From assembly GCA_037045265.1 (NCBI GenBank), contig JBAOHV010000025.1:124001-188000 (forward strand): 64,000 nt of DNA, in the 5' to 3' direction. Source of the DNA: JBAOHV01 sp037045265 (GTDB lineage: Bacteria; Actinomycetota; Acidimicrobiia; Acidimicrobiales; Microtrichaceae). Below the pieces are notes generated by a model. That model saw nothing but the letters and a program-made list of their open reading frames with translations, ran no database searches and was not told where the DNA came from. Positions within the stretch are counted from its first letter, which is position 1. Every line of letters begins with the position of its first letter. Positions 7,025 to 17,981 of the stretch are shown one piece after another. Position numbers and translations under genes: made by a program.

Positions 7025-9271
7025 TCAGCCCTTGGCCTGCATCGGGTTCTGGGCCAACGGATCGGCGTTCTCGAGTGCGTCGAGGACGTGCATCGCCAGG
7101 TCGCCGACCTTGACCGAGTCGTCCTCCAGGCCCTGGGCCTTCACACCATCGTCGATCATCACGTAGCAGAACGGACAGGCGGTCGCGATACGGCTCGCAC
7201 CGGTGGCGACGAGCTCTTGGGAACGCTCGACGTTGATCTGCTTGCCGATGTTCTCTTCCATGAACATGCGGGCGCCGCCGGCGCCACAGCACATGCCCTT
7301 GGTCCCGTTGCGACCCGCCTCGACGATCTCGACGCCCTTCAGGGAGCCGATCACGTTGCGCGGAGCCATGTACACGTCGTTGTGGCGCCCCAGGTAGCAG
7401 GAGTCGTGGTACACCATGCGCTCTTCGAGCTTGGCGCCGGTCATGTCCAGACGGCCCGAGTCGATCAGCTCCTCAAGGAACTGGCTGTGGTGCAGCACCT
7501 CGTAGTTGCCGCCGAGCTGCGGGTACTCGTTGTCGAGCGTGTTGAAGCAGTGCGGGCACTGCGTGATGATCTTGCGGACACCCATCTCGTTCATCATCTC
7601 GATGTTCTGCATCGCGAGCATCTGGAAGATGTACTCATTGCCCGAGCGTCGGGCTGGGTCTCCGGTGCAGTTCTCGGCGGGGCCGAGCACGGCGAAGCTG
7701 ACCTGTGCCCGCTGGAGCAGCTTGGCCATCGCCTGGGTGACCTTCTGGTTCTTGTCGTCGAACGAGCCGGCACAGCCCACCCAGTAGAGGTACTCCGCAG
7801 TGAACGGGTCGCCACCCTCGATGATCTCGATCCCGTCGAGGGCCTTGGTCCAGTTGGCGCGATCGGACTGCGACATGCCCCAAGGGTTGCCCGAGTTCTC
7901 CATGCCACGGAAAGCGGTGCCTAGCTCGGTCGGGAAGTCCGACTCCATCAGCGTCAGGTAGCGCCGCATGTCGAGGATCTTGTCGAGGATCTCGATGTTG
8001 ACCGGGCAGTTCTCGTCGCAGGCCTTGCACGAGGTGCACGACCAGACCTCTTCGGGGGTGATCCGCTCGAAAAGCGAGTCGGCTGACACGGTGATCTCGC
8101 CGTCGACTCCGATGGGGGGCGACACGACCGGGTTGCCGGTGGCGGACATCACCTCGCCGGTCTTGAGCACGATCTCGCGTGGGTCGAGGGGCTTGCCGGT
8201 GGCGTGTGCCGGGCAGACCGACGTGCAGCGGCCGCACATGGTGCAGGCGTCGGTGTCGAGGAGCTGCTTCCAGGTGAAGTCCTCGACGACCGATGCGCCG
8301 AAGCTCTCGAGCTCGGTCTCCATGAGGTTGGGCATCGGCTTCATGGCGCCCTTGGGGCGGTCCTTGTCGGACAGGTACATGTTGAGCGGCGACGTGAAGA
8401 TGTGGCGCAGCATCGTGGTCGGCAGGATCACCAGGAAGGCGATGAAGCTGAGCACGTGGGTGATCCACATGGCCTGGTACCAGCCCTCGATGGTGCTCAG
8501 GTTCTCGACCAGTCCCGACAGCGGGTAGCCGATGAACGACCACTTCTCGAAGTCGGGTCGACCGACCGCGGCGATGCGGAACATCTCGGCCAGGAAGCCT
8601 GTGAGGCCGATGGTGAAGAGGGTGCCGAGGATGATCGCGTGCTCGGGCTTGGACTTGATGCGGATGCGGTAGGGGCGCTGCACGTATCGCCGCACGATCG
8701 CCCAGATCACACCGCTCAGGAACACCACGCCTGCCAGATCACCGATGAACGCGTAGGCCTCGTAGATGGTGCCGTGCAGGAACTTGAGCGATTCGGGCAG
8801 CTGGTGGTTGATCTCGAGCACCGATGTGACGGCGAGCAGCACCAGGAAGCCGAAGTAGATCATCGAGTGCATGACGCCGGCGGCGGGGTCACGCATCAGC
8901 GTCTGCATGTAGAGGCCGGCCCGCAGTCGCTCCATGCGGCGCTTGGCGTTCTTGGGGGTGATGTCGCGCTTGTCGGGTCCGCCCCGCTGCCAGTTGCGCA
9001 CCCGGTACGAGAACATCACCGCTCCGGCGATGAACATCGCCGGGAGCACCGTGTAGAACGCGAGCTTGATCGGCCCGGGGATGAACTCGAACACCTCGCG
9101 CTGGACTTCGCTCTCGTCGTGGAACTGGAAGACCGTCGCGGCGACGCCCGAGAGGGCGACGACCAGCGCTATGACGACGCCGACGATTATCGCCGTCTGG
9201 TTGGGCCGGAGCCGGGTCGGACCCGGGAGCGGCTCAGTGGACTCGTCTTCGTGCGTTTCGGTGGCGCTCAT
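7025..9271 (-). CDS. Membrane iron-sulfur oxidoreductase, EtfD-like (HdrD/GlpC type)
   Basis: This intact 748-residue protein has about six membrane helices in residues 25-300 (NarI-like b-type cytochrome region). Two 4Fe-4S motifs follow, CTMCGRCTSVCP and CTSCKACDENCP. The C-terminal half has CCG-type cluster sites: ENCTGDPARRSG with ITQCPHC, then MCCGAGGARMFMEE with ACPFC. The layout matches mycobacterial EtfD (Rv0338c), which passes electrons from the electron-transfer flavoprotein of fatty-acid oxidation to quinone; that role is inferred here. The first CCG motif has only one cysteine. It is followed by the receiver-like gene and preceded by a cyclic-nucleotide-binding protein on the same strand. 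No etfAB lies in the window. Confidence 0.85.
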   Translation of the reverse strand: MSATETHEDESTEPLPGPTRLRPNQTAIIVGVVIALVVALSGVAATVFQFHDESEVQREVFEFIPGPIKLAFYTVLPAMFIAGAVMFSYRVRNWQRGGPDKRDITPKNAKRRMERLRAGLYMQTLMRDPAAGVMHSMIYFGFLVLLAVTSVLEINHQLPESLKFLHGTIYEAYAFIGDLAGVVFLSGVIWAIVRRYVQRPYRIRIKSKPEHAIILGTLFTIGLTGFLAEMFRIAAVGRPDFEKWSFIGYPLSGLVENLSTIEGWYQAMWITHVLSFIAFLVILPTTMLRHIFTSPLNMYLSDKDRPKGAMKPMPNLMETELESFGASVVEDFTWKQLLDTDACTMCGRCTSVCPAHATGKPLDPREIVLKTGEVMSATGNPVVSPPIGVDGEITVSADSLFERITPEEVWSCTSCKACDENCPVNIEILDKILDMRRYLTLMESDFPTELGTAFRGMENSGNPWGMSQSDRANWTKALDGIEIIEGGDPFTAEYLYWVGCAGSFDDKNQKVTQAMAKLLQRAQVSFAVLGPAENCTGDPARRSGNEYIFQMLAMQNIEMMNEMGVRKIITQCPHCFNTLDNEYPQLGGNYEVLHHSQFLEELIDSGRLDMTGAKLEERMVYHDSCYLGRHNDVYMAPRNVIGSLKGVEIVEAGRNGTKGMCCGAGGARMFMEENIGKQINVERSQELVATGASRIATACPFCYVMIDDGVKAQGLEDDSVKVGDLAMHVLDALENADPLAQNPMQAKG

Positions 9272-9314
9272 AGCACTGCCGAAGCTACCGCGGAGCCCGC
9301 TCGGCGGGCGATTA

Positions 9315-9350
9315 CAGCGACTCGGGCAGTGACTCGGGCAGCGACTCGGA
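9315..9350. repeat. 12-base tandem repeat, three copies
   Basis: CAGCGACTCGGG, CAGTGACTCGGG and CAGCGACTCGGA follow one another with two mismatches in total. They fill the 83-base gap between the stop of the cyclic-nucleotide-binding gene and the start of the EtfD-like gene, which are read in the same direction. They would sit in the upstream region of the EtfD-like gene. Confidence 0.7.
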
Positions 9351-9354
9351 CCGG

Positions 9355-9771
9355 TCAGTGGGAGAGCGACTGCTCCGAGTCGCGCAGACGCCTCGCTGTC
9401 GCCACCAGCAACTTGTGGGCGAGCGTCGGGATCTCGTCGAGCACCGCGTTGAACGCGCCGATCGACAACACGAGCAGCGACATGTCGGTCTCGGCGGTGA
9501 CAGTCGCAGTCCGTGGTCCGCCGTCCAGCAGGGCCAGCTCGCCGAAGTGATCACCGGGGCCGAGCTCCGCTGCGGCGGTGCCGTCCTTGGTGACCAGGGC
9601 GGTTCCGGCGAGGATCACGAATGCCTCCCTCCCCACCCCGCCCTGGGTGGTCAGCTCCGTTCCCGCGGGCACGTGGACCTCGTCAGCCGCGCGGGCCAGT
9701 CTCTGCAGGTCGCGGCCCGAGCAGGCGGAGAACAGCGGAACGCCGGCGAGTTGTTCGGTGAACTGCGACAT
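9355..9771 (-). CDS. Small cyclic-nucleotide-binding domain protein
   Basis: The 138-residue protein is a single cNMP-binding domain of the Crp type without a DNA-binding helix-turn-helix. It reads PLFSACSGRDLQRLARAADE, then VHVPAGTELTTQGGVG and FVILAGTALV. The phosphate-binding cassette region is PGDHFGELALLDGGPRTATV, which keeps the family Gly-Glu-Leu-Ala and Arg-Thr-Ala residues. The tail DEIPTLAHKLLVATARRLRD is the usual C-helix. ATG 9771 is the only start that gives the standard domain. It probably senses cAMP or a similar ligand as a stand-alone adaptor, possibly in one operon with the EtfD-like reductase 83 bases downstream. Confidence 0.8.
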   Translation of the reverse strand: MSQFTEQLAGVPLFSACSGRDLQRLARAADEVHVPAGTELTTQGGVGREAFVILAGTALVTKDGTAAAELGPGDHFGELALLDGGPRTATVTAETDMSLLVLSIGAFNAVLDEIPTLAHKLLVATARRLRDSEQSLSH

Positions 9772-9933
9772 CTGATCGATGGTACGGGTCCGCGGGCTCC
9801 TCGCGTCGGGGGCGCGTGACACTGAGCCGGTTCTCGGCGCGCATCGTGCGGGTGAGTGGGATGGTGCGATTGAATAGCGACGAGCGAGGAACGGAGAACC
9901 AGCCCCCATGGCGTCCACCCGACAGGTCCGACG

Positions 9934-10758
9934 ATGAGAGTGGTCGCGGTCGCCGGCGCCAAGGGCGGAGTGGGCAAGACCGCGACCGCGGTGAACCTTG
10001 CGATGCTCTCCGCGGCAGCTGGGTACCGGACGCTGCTGTGGGACCTCGACCCGCAGGGGGCGGCGACGCACTGCTACCGCGCCAGGGCGCGGGTGAAGGG
10101 CGGGGCCACGCGCCTGCTGGGCGGCAAGCGCGAGCTCGATGCATACGTGCGTCACACCGACTACGACCGACTGGACCTCCTGCCTGCGGACCCGTCGTTC
10201 AGGGTGGTCGACACGATCCTGGCGACGCGCCGCTGGCCGGACCGGGTGCTGCGCAAGCTCCTGCGCCCGCTCGACGGCACCTACGACGTGGTGGTCCTGG
10301 ACTGCGCTCCGGGTCTGGGCATCGTCACCGAGTCGGTGCTGGCAGCGTCGGACCTGGTGCTGGCCCCCATCATTCCGGCACCCCTGGCGGTGCGCAGCCT
10401 GGATCAGCTCGACGAGTTCATCCAGGCCAACCGGCCCGGCCTGCCACTGCTCGCGTTCTTGTCCATGCTCGATGAGCGCAAGGTGCTGCACCGCCAGGTC
10501 GTGGGTCAGGTGCGCGGCGACCGCCGCTTCGCTCTGGCTGCGGTACCCACGTCTTCGGCGGTCGAGCGCATGGGGATGGAGCAGGTGCCGGCGGTCCTGG
10601 CCTCTCCCCAGAACCTGGCAGCTATCGCCTACCGACGTCTGTGGGCAGAGGTCGAGGACCGCCTGGACCTGGAGGCCCCGAAGTCTGCACCGGTCGATCT
10701 GGATGCGATCGCATCCACCGGTGTCGTCGGTGGGATCGGCACGGCCGAGGCCGGCTGA
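9934..10758 (+). CDS. ParA/MinD-family ATPase
   Basis: The 274-residue protein has a deviant Walker A motif VVAVAGAKGGVGKTATAVNL at its start, with the signature lysine of ParA-type ATPases. Walker A' follows in LLWDLDPQGAATH, and Walker B in VVVLDCAPGLGIVTE. The remaining part (LVLAPIIPAPLAVRSLDQL) is normal for Soj/ParA proteins. No parB or parS-like site is adjacent, so it is probably an orphan that positions some other cargo rather than the chromosome-segregation ParA. It is divergent from the cyclic-nucleotide-binding gene; the 162-base gap between them holds no other feature I can support. It converges with phosphoglycerate mutase. Confidence 0.85.
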   Translation: MRVVAVAGAKGGVGKTATAVNLAMLSAAAGYRTLLWDLDPQGAATHCYRARARVKGGATRLLGGKRELDAYVRHTDYDRLDLLPADPSFRVVDTILATRRWPDRVLRKLLRPLDGTYDVVVLDCAPGLGIVTESVLAASDLVLAPIIPAPLAVRSLDQLDEFIQANRPGLPLLAFLSMLDERKVLHRQVVGQVRGDRRFALAAVPTSSAVERMGMEQVPAVLASPQNLAAIAYRRLWAEVEDRLDLEAPKSAPVDLDAIASTGVVGGIGTAEAG

Positions 10759-10782
10759 TCCCACCAGTCACCCCGACGACCG

Positions 10783-11546
10783 TCAGCCCCCCGAAGCCTG
10801 GCGGGCCACCGCTTCGGCCTTGGCCTTCACGGCCTCGGGGTCCATCAGGTAGCGGTCGGTGACCGGCTTGGACTCGGTCGGTCGGACGTCGTCCCCGAGC
10901 TCGTAGAGCAGGGGCACGCCGGTGGGGATGTTCAGCTCGGTGATCTCGTCGTCGGAGATCCCCTCGAGGTGTTTGACGAGCGCCCGCAGCGAGTTGCCGT
11001 GGGCGACCACCATCACGGTCGAGTCGCCGGCCAGATCGGGGACGATCGCGTCGTACCAATAGGGCAACATGCGCTCGACGACGTCCTTGAGGCACTCGCT
11101 TGCCGGGACCAGCTCCGGTGGCAGCGACTCGTAGCGCACGTCGTCGTTGGGGTTGTGGGCGTTGTCGGTCGGAGATCGCGCGGTGGCGGCGTGTCGTAGC
11201 TGCGCCGCCACACCTTGACCTGGTCCTCGCCGTACTGAGCGGCGGTCTCTGCCTTGTTCTTGCCCGTCAGGTCGCCGTAGTGGCGCTCGTTCAGGCGCCA
11301 GCTGCGCCGGACCGGGATCCACAGGCGACCGAGGACGTCGAGTGCGCTGTTGGCGGTCCGGATGGCGCGGACCTGCAGCGAGGTGTGGAGAACATCGGGT
11401 TCCAGGCCGTGCTCACGCAGCATGGCCCCAGCAGCGAACGCCTCTTCCTGGCCGGCCTCGGTCAGGTCGCAGTCGTACCAGCCGGTGAACAGGTTCAGCT
11501 TGTTCCACTCGCTCTCGCCGTGGCGGAGCAGCACGAGACGTGACAA
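10783..11546 (-). CDS. gpmA: 2,3-bisphosphoglycerate-dependent phosphoglycerate mutase (one frame break)
   Basis: The enzyme interconverts 3- and 2-phosphoglycerate in glycolysis. It starts RLVLLRHGESEWNKLNLFTG with the catalytic RHG histidine, then GWYDCDLTEAGQEEA, and RRSWRLNERHYGDLTGKNK holds the conserved glutamate and phosphate-binding residues. After a frame break near 11180 (here one missing base fits best) it continues ESLPPELVPASECLKDVVER, then MVVAHGNSLRALVKHLEGIS with the second catalytic histidine, and NIPTGVPLLYELGDD. Repaired length, about 254 residues, is normal. ATG 11546 is the start. It is divergent from a glycosyltransferase at 11633. Confidence 0.9.
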
Positions 11547-11632
11547 AGGGGTCTCCTTGGTTCGCGGACCGCCCGACGTTAGCCGTAGGGCCTCGCGGGG
11601 CCGAAGGCGGACGGGTCGTACACTCCCGGGTC

Positions 11633-12657
11633 ATGCGGGTCTCGGTCGTCGTTCCATGCCACAACTCGCTTGACTGGCTGCCGTCGACCGTGGAGTCGGT
11701 GCTCGGCCAGAGCTTCACCGACTTCGAGGTCGTGCTGGTCGACGATGGCGGCGACGACGACCTGACCGGCTGGGTGTCGAACCTGGGCGACGACCGGGTG
11801 CGGTCGGTGCGTCAGGCCAACGGCGGTGTCGCCTCTGCGCGCAACCGGGGCATCGCTGAGTCCAGCGGCGAGCTGATCGCGCTGCTCGACTCGGACGACC
11901 TCTGGGAGCCTTGGACCCTCGAGTCGCTGGTGGACACACACGACAGCGCGGTGGCCGCCACGGGACCAGAGGAGCGCCCGGTCGGGCTCACCTACGGCTG
12001 GTACGACGTCATCGACGAGGACGGGGTCACGAACGGACGGGCCGTGACCTCGAAGCTGGAAGGCGACATCTGGGACGAGCTCGTAGTGGCGAACGTCGTG
12101 GCGGTCGGCTCTGCGTTGGTGCCGGCGGCAGTGTTCCGGGACATCGGCGGGCCGCTCGAGAACCGCGACCGGTTCGCCGTCGACGTCGAGGACTGGGAGT
12201 TCTGGATCCGGGTCGCGGCGTCGTACCGCGTTCGCGTTGGTGCCCCGGGTGGTGCTGCACGTGAGGCGACACGGATCCAACTCGACCGGGGCGGGGGCGA
12301 CCGAGAGCCTTGGTGCCGCCTACGAGGCTCTGCTCGAGCGGGTCTTCGACCCGTCACGTACGCCGCCCCGGGATCCGAGGACTCTGGCGAGGCTCAGGGC
12401 ACAGCGCCACGACCCGCGCGGACGTGCTCCTGGCATGGCACAGCATGAACCTCGACGGCGACACCTCGGCAGCGGGCCGCTACCTGCGTTCGGCTCGAGG
12501 GAGAGGATCCGACTGGTGGCAGGATCCCGAGTACGTGAGGGCCCGCCTGGCCCTGGCCGCCAGGCAGGTGATGGGGCCCGGTGGCTACGAGGCCGTTCGT
12601 CGTTCGAGCCACGTCGTCCGGCGTCCGTTGGCTCGTCTGCGAACCCGCAGAAGCTGA
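11633..12657 (+). CDS. Family 2 glycosyltransferase (two frame breaks)
   Basis: The protein starts RVSVVVPCHNSLDWLPSTVE, then FEVVLVDDGGDDDLT, SARNRGIAESSGELIALLDS with the following DDLW as the metal-binding acidic motif, and VDVEDWEFWIRVA as the acceptor ED pattern. It is a GT-A enzyme of the WcaA type, about 340 residues after repair. Breaks fall near 12235 and 12410; the final frame reads ADVLLAWHSMNLDGD and ends LARLRTRRS. No Shine-Dalgarno is seen; TACACT at 11619-11624, 8 bases before ATG 11633, may be a -10 box of a leaderless transcript. The acceptor and donor are unknown. It stands alone before the dnaK operon. Confidence 0.7.
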
Positions 12658-12694
12658 GCGCCTTCTCCACGATTGCCGATAACCTGCTAACAGG

Positions 12695-12725
12695 TGACTC
12701 AACTTTGCTACACTCTTGCGAGTCA
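12695..12725 (+). promoter_or_regulatory. dnaK promoter region with operator-like inverted repeat
   Basis: An extended -10 element TGCTACACT lies at 12706-12714. It sits inside an inverted repeat TGACTC (12695-12700) / GAGTCA (12720-12725). The 10-mer ACTCAACTTT at 12697-12706 also occurs, on the opposite strand, in the clpB promoter at 17882-17891. HspR of actinobacteria binds HAIR sites (CTTGAGT-N7-ACTCAAG), and this 10-mer holds one half-site. HspR control of the operon is therefore plausible, though a complete HAIR is not seen here. I see no clear -35 hexamer. Confidence 0.45.
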
Positions 12726-12812
12726 GCCTGGTGGTAACTGTCAGGTCGCCGCCGTAGGCTGGCCGAAGAACGTGTTCCGGGCCCGCAGGCCCCGACAGGA
12801 AGAGTGAGCCAC

Positions 12813-14649
<1,837 letters not shown>

Positions 14650-14653
<4 letters not shown>

Positions 14654-15189
14654 GCGGCGGATCGACCGACCCCGCCCCCGAGGGCGACCTCGTCGCCCCG
14701 GAAGAGGGTGGGGTCGAGTACCCCGATGTCACCGAGGAAGGAGCGCTCGAGGGCGAGCTCGTCGAGATGGTCGAGGTCGCCGAGCAGATCGCTGCCGAGC
14801 GCGACGAGTACCTCGACATGGCTCGGCGCGTGCAGGCGGAGTTCGAGAACTACAAGCGGCGGGTCGAGTTGCAGCGGATCGAGCAGCGAGAACGCGCAGC
14901 GGAGCAGTTGGTTCTCGAACTGCTGCCGGTCCTCGATGCCGGAGAGGCCGCCTCCGCACAGGGTGACGAGAGCGTCGCCGCCATCCACTCCCAGTTGCTC
15001 AGCACTCTCGAGAAGCTGGGTCTGTCGCCGGTGGCCGACGTCGAGGTCGACTTCGATCCGAACGTGCACGAGGCCGTCATGCACGAAGAGGGCGACGAAT
15101 CCGAGCCGGTGGTGGCCGAACTGCTGCGAACCGGTTATCTGTGGAACTCCCGCGTGCTGCGACCGGCCATGGTCAAGGTGCGCGGCTGA
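14650..15189 (+). CDS. grpE: Nucleotide exchange factor GrpE
   Basis: GrpE releases ADP from DnaK. The 179-residue protein has an acidic, disordered start, a long coiled-coil region around EQIAAERDEYLDMARRVQAE with FENYKRRVELQRIEQRER, and the C-terminal beta-wing VDFDPNVHEAVMHEEGDES. It ends ELLRTGYLWNSRVLRPAMVK, which is the family hallmark (GYxxxxRVLRPAxVxV). GTG 14650 overlaps the dnaK stop as GTGA, so its translation is coupled to dnaK. The gene is intact and of typical length. Confidence 0.93.
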
Positions 15190-15208
15190 CGACCGGTTGG
15201 AGGTCGCC

Positions 15209-16339
15209 GTGCAGCGAGAGTGGTTCGAGAAGGACTACTACGCGGTCCTGGGAGTGTCGTCTACGGCGACCGCCAAGGAGATCACAAGCGCTTATCGCAA
15301 GCTCGCCCGCGAGCTGCACCCTGACGCGAACCCCGGCGATCAGGCCGCGGAGGACCGGTTCAAGGACGTGTCCGCTGCGTACGAGGTGGTCGGTGACCCC
15401 GACAAGCGCGCCGAGTACGACGAGGCCCGTCGCATGGGTCCCATGGGCGGTGGCTTCGGCGGGGCCGGATTCCCTCCCGGGGGTTTCGGCGGCGGTGGCG
15501 CCGGCGGAGGGTTCGACGCAGGCAACCTCGGTGATCTGTTCGGCAACCTCTTCGGGCGCGGGCGCGCGGGGGCGCAACCGCCGCCGACGACCGGTCCACG
15601 TCGGGGGCCCGACATCGAGGCCGACCTGCATCTGACGTTCGACGACGCGGTGCACGGCGTGACCACCACCGTGAACATCACCTCCGATGTGCGTTGCCCG
15701 GACTGCAAGGGCAGCGGCGCGGCTCCCGGTACCGCCCCCCAGGCCTGTCCTCAGTGCGGGGGACGCGGTGCCGTCGACGAGGACCAGGGCTTCTTCTCCT
15801 TCAGTCGACCGTGCCCCGGCTGCGGCGGGCGCGGACGGGTGATCGAACATCCCTGTCCGAGCTGTGCAGGAGCGGGTGCGGTCCGGCGGCCTCGACAGGT
15901 GAAGGTCCGGATCCCCCAGGGCGTGCGCGACGGTCAGCGCATCAGGGTCAAGGGCAAGGGCGGCGCAGGTGCCAACGGCGGACCCGACGGCGACCTCTAC
16001 GTCAAAGTCCACGCCGGAGCACACCCCTTCTTCGGGCGTGACCGCGACCACGTGACCATCACCGTGCCGATCACCTACCCCGAGGCGGCCCTCGGCGCGG
16101 ACATCGCCGTGCCGACCGTCGAAGGCGAGAGCGTGACGATCCGTGTTCCCGCGGGTACCCGCAGCGGGCGGACCTTCCGGATCCGTGGCCGTGGCGTGGC
16201 CGGTCAGCGAAGCAAGGGCGACCTTCTCGCCACCGTGGAGGTGGCCATCCCCCAGGCGATGAGCGACGACGAGCGCCGTGCTCTCGAGGCGTACGCCGCG
16301 ACACTCGGGGAGTCACCCCGCGCGCACCTCGGAGTCTGA
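15209..16339 (+). CDS. dnaJ: Co-chaperone DnaJ (Hsp40)
   Basis: DnaJ delivers substrates to DnaK and stimulates its ATPase. The J domain is KDYYAVLGVSSTATAKEITS with HPD in LARELHPDANPGDQ. A glycine/phenylalanine-rich linker spans about residues 75-115. The zinc region has four CxxCxGxG motifs: CPDCKGSG, CPQCGGRG, CPGCGGRG and CPSCAGAG. The substrate-binding C-terminal domain contains VRIPQGVRDGQRIRVKGKG and GDLYVKVHAGAHPFFGRDRD. 376 residues, intact. GTG 15209 is chosen because TTGGAGG lies about 6 bases upstream and it gives the normal J-domain lead. It follows grpE by 19 bases and is followed by hspR. Confidence 0.95.
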   Translation: MQREWFEKDYYAVLGVSSTATAKEITSAYRKLARELHPDANPGDQAAEDRFKDVSAAYEVVGDPDKRAEYDEARRMGPMGGGFGGAGFPPGGFGGGGAGGGFDAGNLGDLFGNLFGRGRAGAQPPPTTGPRRGPDIEADLHLTFDDAVHGVTTTVNITSDVRCPDCKGSGAAPGTAPQACPQCGGRGAVDEDQGFFSFSRPCPGCGGRGRVIEHPCPSCAGAGAVRRPRQVKVRIPQGVRDGQRIRVKGKGGAGANGGPDGDLYVKVHAGAHPFFGRDRDHVTITVPITYPEAALGADIAVPTVEGESVTIRVPAGTRSGRTFRIRGRGVAGQRSKGDLLATVEVAIPQAMSDDERRALEAYAATLGESPRAHLGV

Positions 16340-16409
16340 GACGATGGTGCGTGTGTTGCGTCCGCCGCACGCGCCACCCATGATCTGCCCTTCAGGGAAG
16401 TGATCGAGC

Positions 16410-16815
16410 ATGCCTGAGTTCCACCAAGCCGTCTACGTGATCTCGGTCGCCGCCGAGCTCGCGGGAGTGCATCCGCAGACTCTGCGCATCTACGAACGCA
16501 AGGGTCTGGTCGAGCCGGGCCGCACGCAGGGCGGTTCGCGTCGCTACAGCGAGGCCGACATAGCGCTTCTCCGTCGGATCCAGGACCTGACCAACGAGGG
16601 ACTCAACCTGGCCGGAGTCAAGCGCGTGCTAGAGCTCGAAGCAGAGCTGGCACGCAAGCACCACGAGATGGATCGTCAGACGCGCTGAGCTCGACTCGCT
16701 GCGTGAACGGGCCGCCCAGGACGTCGACCAGGTTCATCGGCAGTACCGCCGTGACCTGGTGCCGCTCAACCAGGCGGTGGTCCTCTACACGGACCAGCAG
16801 CGGCGCGGAAGGTGA
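16410..16815 (+). CDS. hspR: Heat-shock repressor HspR (MerR family; one frame break)
   Basis: HspR represses the dnaK and clpB operons in actinobacteria by binding HAIR operators, with DnaK as co-repressor. The MerR helix-turn-helix reads YVISVAAELAGVHPQTLRIY and ERKGLVEPGRTQGGSRRYSE, then DIALLRRIQDLTNEGLNLAG and VKRVLELEAELARKH. One inserted base near 16684 breaks the frame; the tail then reads AELDSLRERAAQDVDQVHRQ with YRRDLVPLNQAVVLY, about 134 residues in all. ATG 16410 is the start. It is the fourth gene of the dnaK operon, so it probably represses its own promoter. Its stop overlaps the GTG of the SGNH hydrolase gene. Confidence 0.9.
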
Positions 16816-17889
16816 CGCGCCGGGCGATCGCTGCGACGTGCGGCACCGCGGTAGCGGTCGTGCTGCTTGCTGCAGGGGCTGTCGTGCCGCCTCCCGCCGC
16901 CGCCCAGCAGCGGCGGGTCGTCGTCGTCGGCGACAGCGTGATCCTCGGGGCCAAGGCACAGCTCACGTCGTCGTTGGCCGGCATGGGATGGGCGGTGACC
17001 TTCGACGCCGCTGTCAGTCGATCCACGGCGGCCGGTCTGGACGCGATCGAGTCGCACCGAGGCGAGCTGACCGACAGCCTCGTCGTCAGCCTGGGGGCCA
17101 ACGACGCCGGCAACACTGCTTCGTTCCGTCAGAAGGTCAAGGCGATCCTGGACAGCGACGGCGAATGTTCCCCACGTCTACTGGGTGACCATCCGTGAGG
17201 TACGCGACTACTACGGCCCCGCCAACCAGGCGGTGCGTGAGGTGGCGGCTGGCCGCCCGAACGTGACCGTGGTCGACTGGCATGCAGCGACGCTCGGCCG
17301 CACCGACCTGACGGCGAGCGACGGGCTGCACCTGAACGGTGCGGGAGCCGATCGCATGGCCAGGGTGGTCACCGACGCGGTGGTGCTCGGGGCCCTGCCG
17401 GTGGCCGCGGTCCCGGCGCCCCAGCCGCCGGCTCCGCCCGAGACCGCTCCGCCGCTGACGCAGGCACCGCCGCCCGAGCCGCCGACGACAGCGGCGCCAG
17501 GGACCACGATTCCCGACGCCACGCAGACGACCGAGCATGCGCCGGTCGAGACCGCTCCGAGCGCCACGTCCGCCCCGACCGGGACCTCGTCGAGCCGAGG
17601 AGGTGTCGACGAGGCGGCCGCTGTGCAACGCAGCTCGGCACGGTCCTCCGGTGCAACGGCGTCGGACGGATCCCCGTCGGGTCTGTTGATCGCTGCACGG
17701 GTCACGGGCCTCGCAACTGGATCGTCGCTCCTCGCACTAGCTCTGGGCGGCCTGGTGGTGGCGGCGGTGGCGGTACGGCGCAGCGGCGCGCCCCCGCCGC
17801 CCGTCCAGTCGCCGACGCACCCTGCGGTGAGGGCGCGGAGGCGCGCCGAGCGGATCGCTGCCGCAAAGGCTGGTACGCAAGAAAGTTGA
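16812..17889 (+). CDS. Membrane-anchored SGNH hydrolase-like protein (one frame break)
   Basis: The repaired protein is about 358 residues. Residues 1-32 are a signal peptide (RRAIAATCGTAVAVVLLAAG, ending PPAAAQQ). The esterase-like domain has block I VVVVGDSVILGAK with the catalytic serine, block III SLGANDAGN and block V SDGLHLNGAGADRMA with Asp and His. A Pro/Thr/Ala-rich stalk of about 110 residues follows, then one membrane helix (GLATGSSLLALALGGLVVAA) and a basic tail. One extra base near 17165 breaks the frame before NVPHVYWVTIREVRDYYG. It would act outside the cell on an acyl or acetyl ester, possibly of cell-wall sugars. It is coupled to hspR by a GTGA overlap, so it may be heat-responsive. 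Confidence 0.75.
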
Positions 17890-17928
17890 GTGTCTGAGTT
17901 GCAAGTTTGGGCACCGCTCGAATAGACT
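17885..17928 (+). promoter_or_regulatory. clpB promoter with HAIR-like HspR operator
   Basis: GTTGAGT-N7-TTGCAAG at 17885-17905 matches 10 of 14 fixed positions of the HAIR consensus CTTGAGT-N7-ACTCAAG. Its right half overlaps a -35 hexamer TTGCAA (17899-17904), which is 18 bases from a -10 TAGACT (17923-17928). A repressor on this site would block the promoter. The left part shares ten bases (AAAGTTGAGT, 17882-17891) with the dnaK upstream region on the opposite strand. hspR itself lies 1 kb upstream, supporting the assignment. Confidence 0.6.
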
Positions 17929-17981
17929 TATCCACAGGCCCGGGGAAGTCCCGGGACACGCGGAGGAGATTCAGAGAAGCG

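Noticed and set aside
8204..9550. Open frame of 448 codons on the plus strand
   Set aside because: It lies over the EtfD-like gene and is rich in His, Asp and Arg without motifs, as expected for a mirror frame.
9934..10758. Chromosome partition locus or replication origin near the ParA-like gene
   Set aside because: No parB, parS-type palindrome, dnaA or DnaA-box cluster lies nearby; the gene looks like an orphan ATPase.
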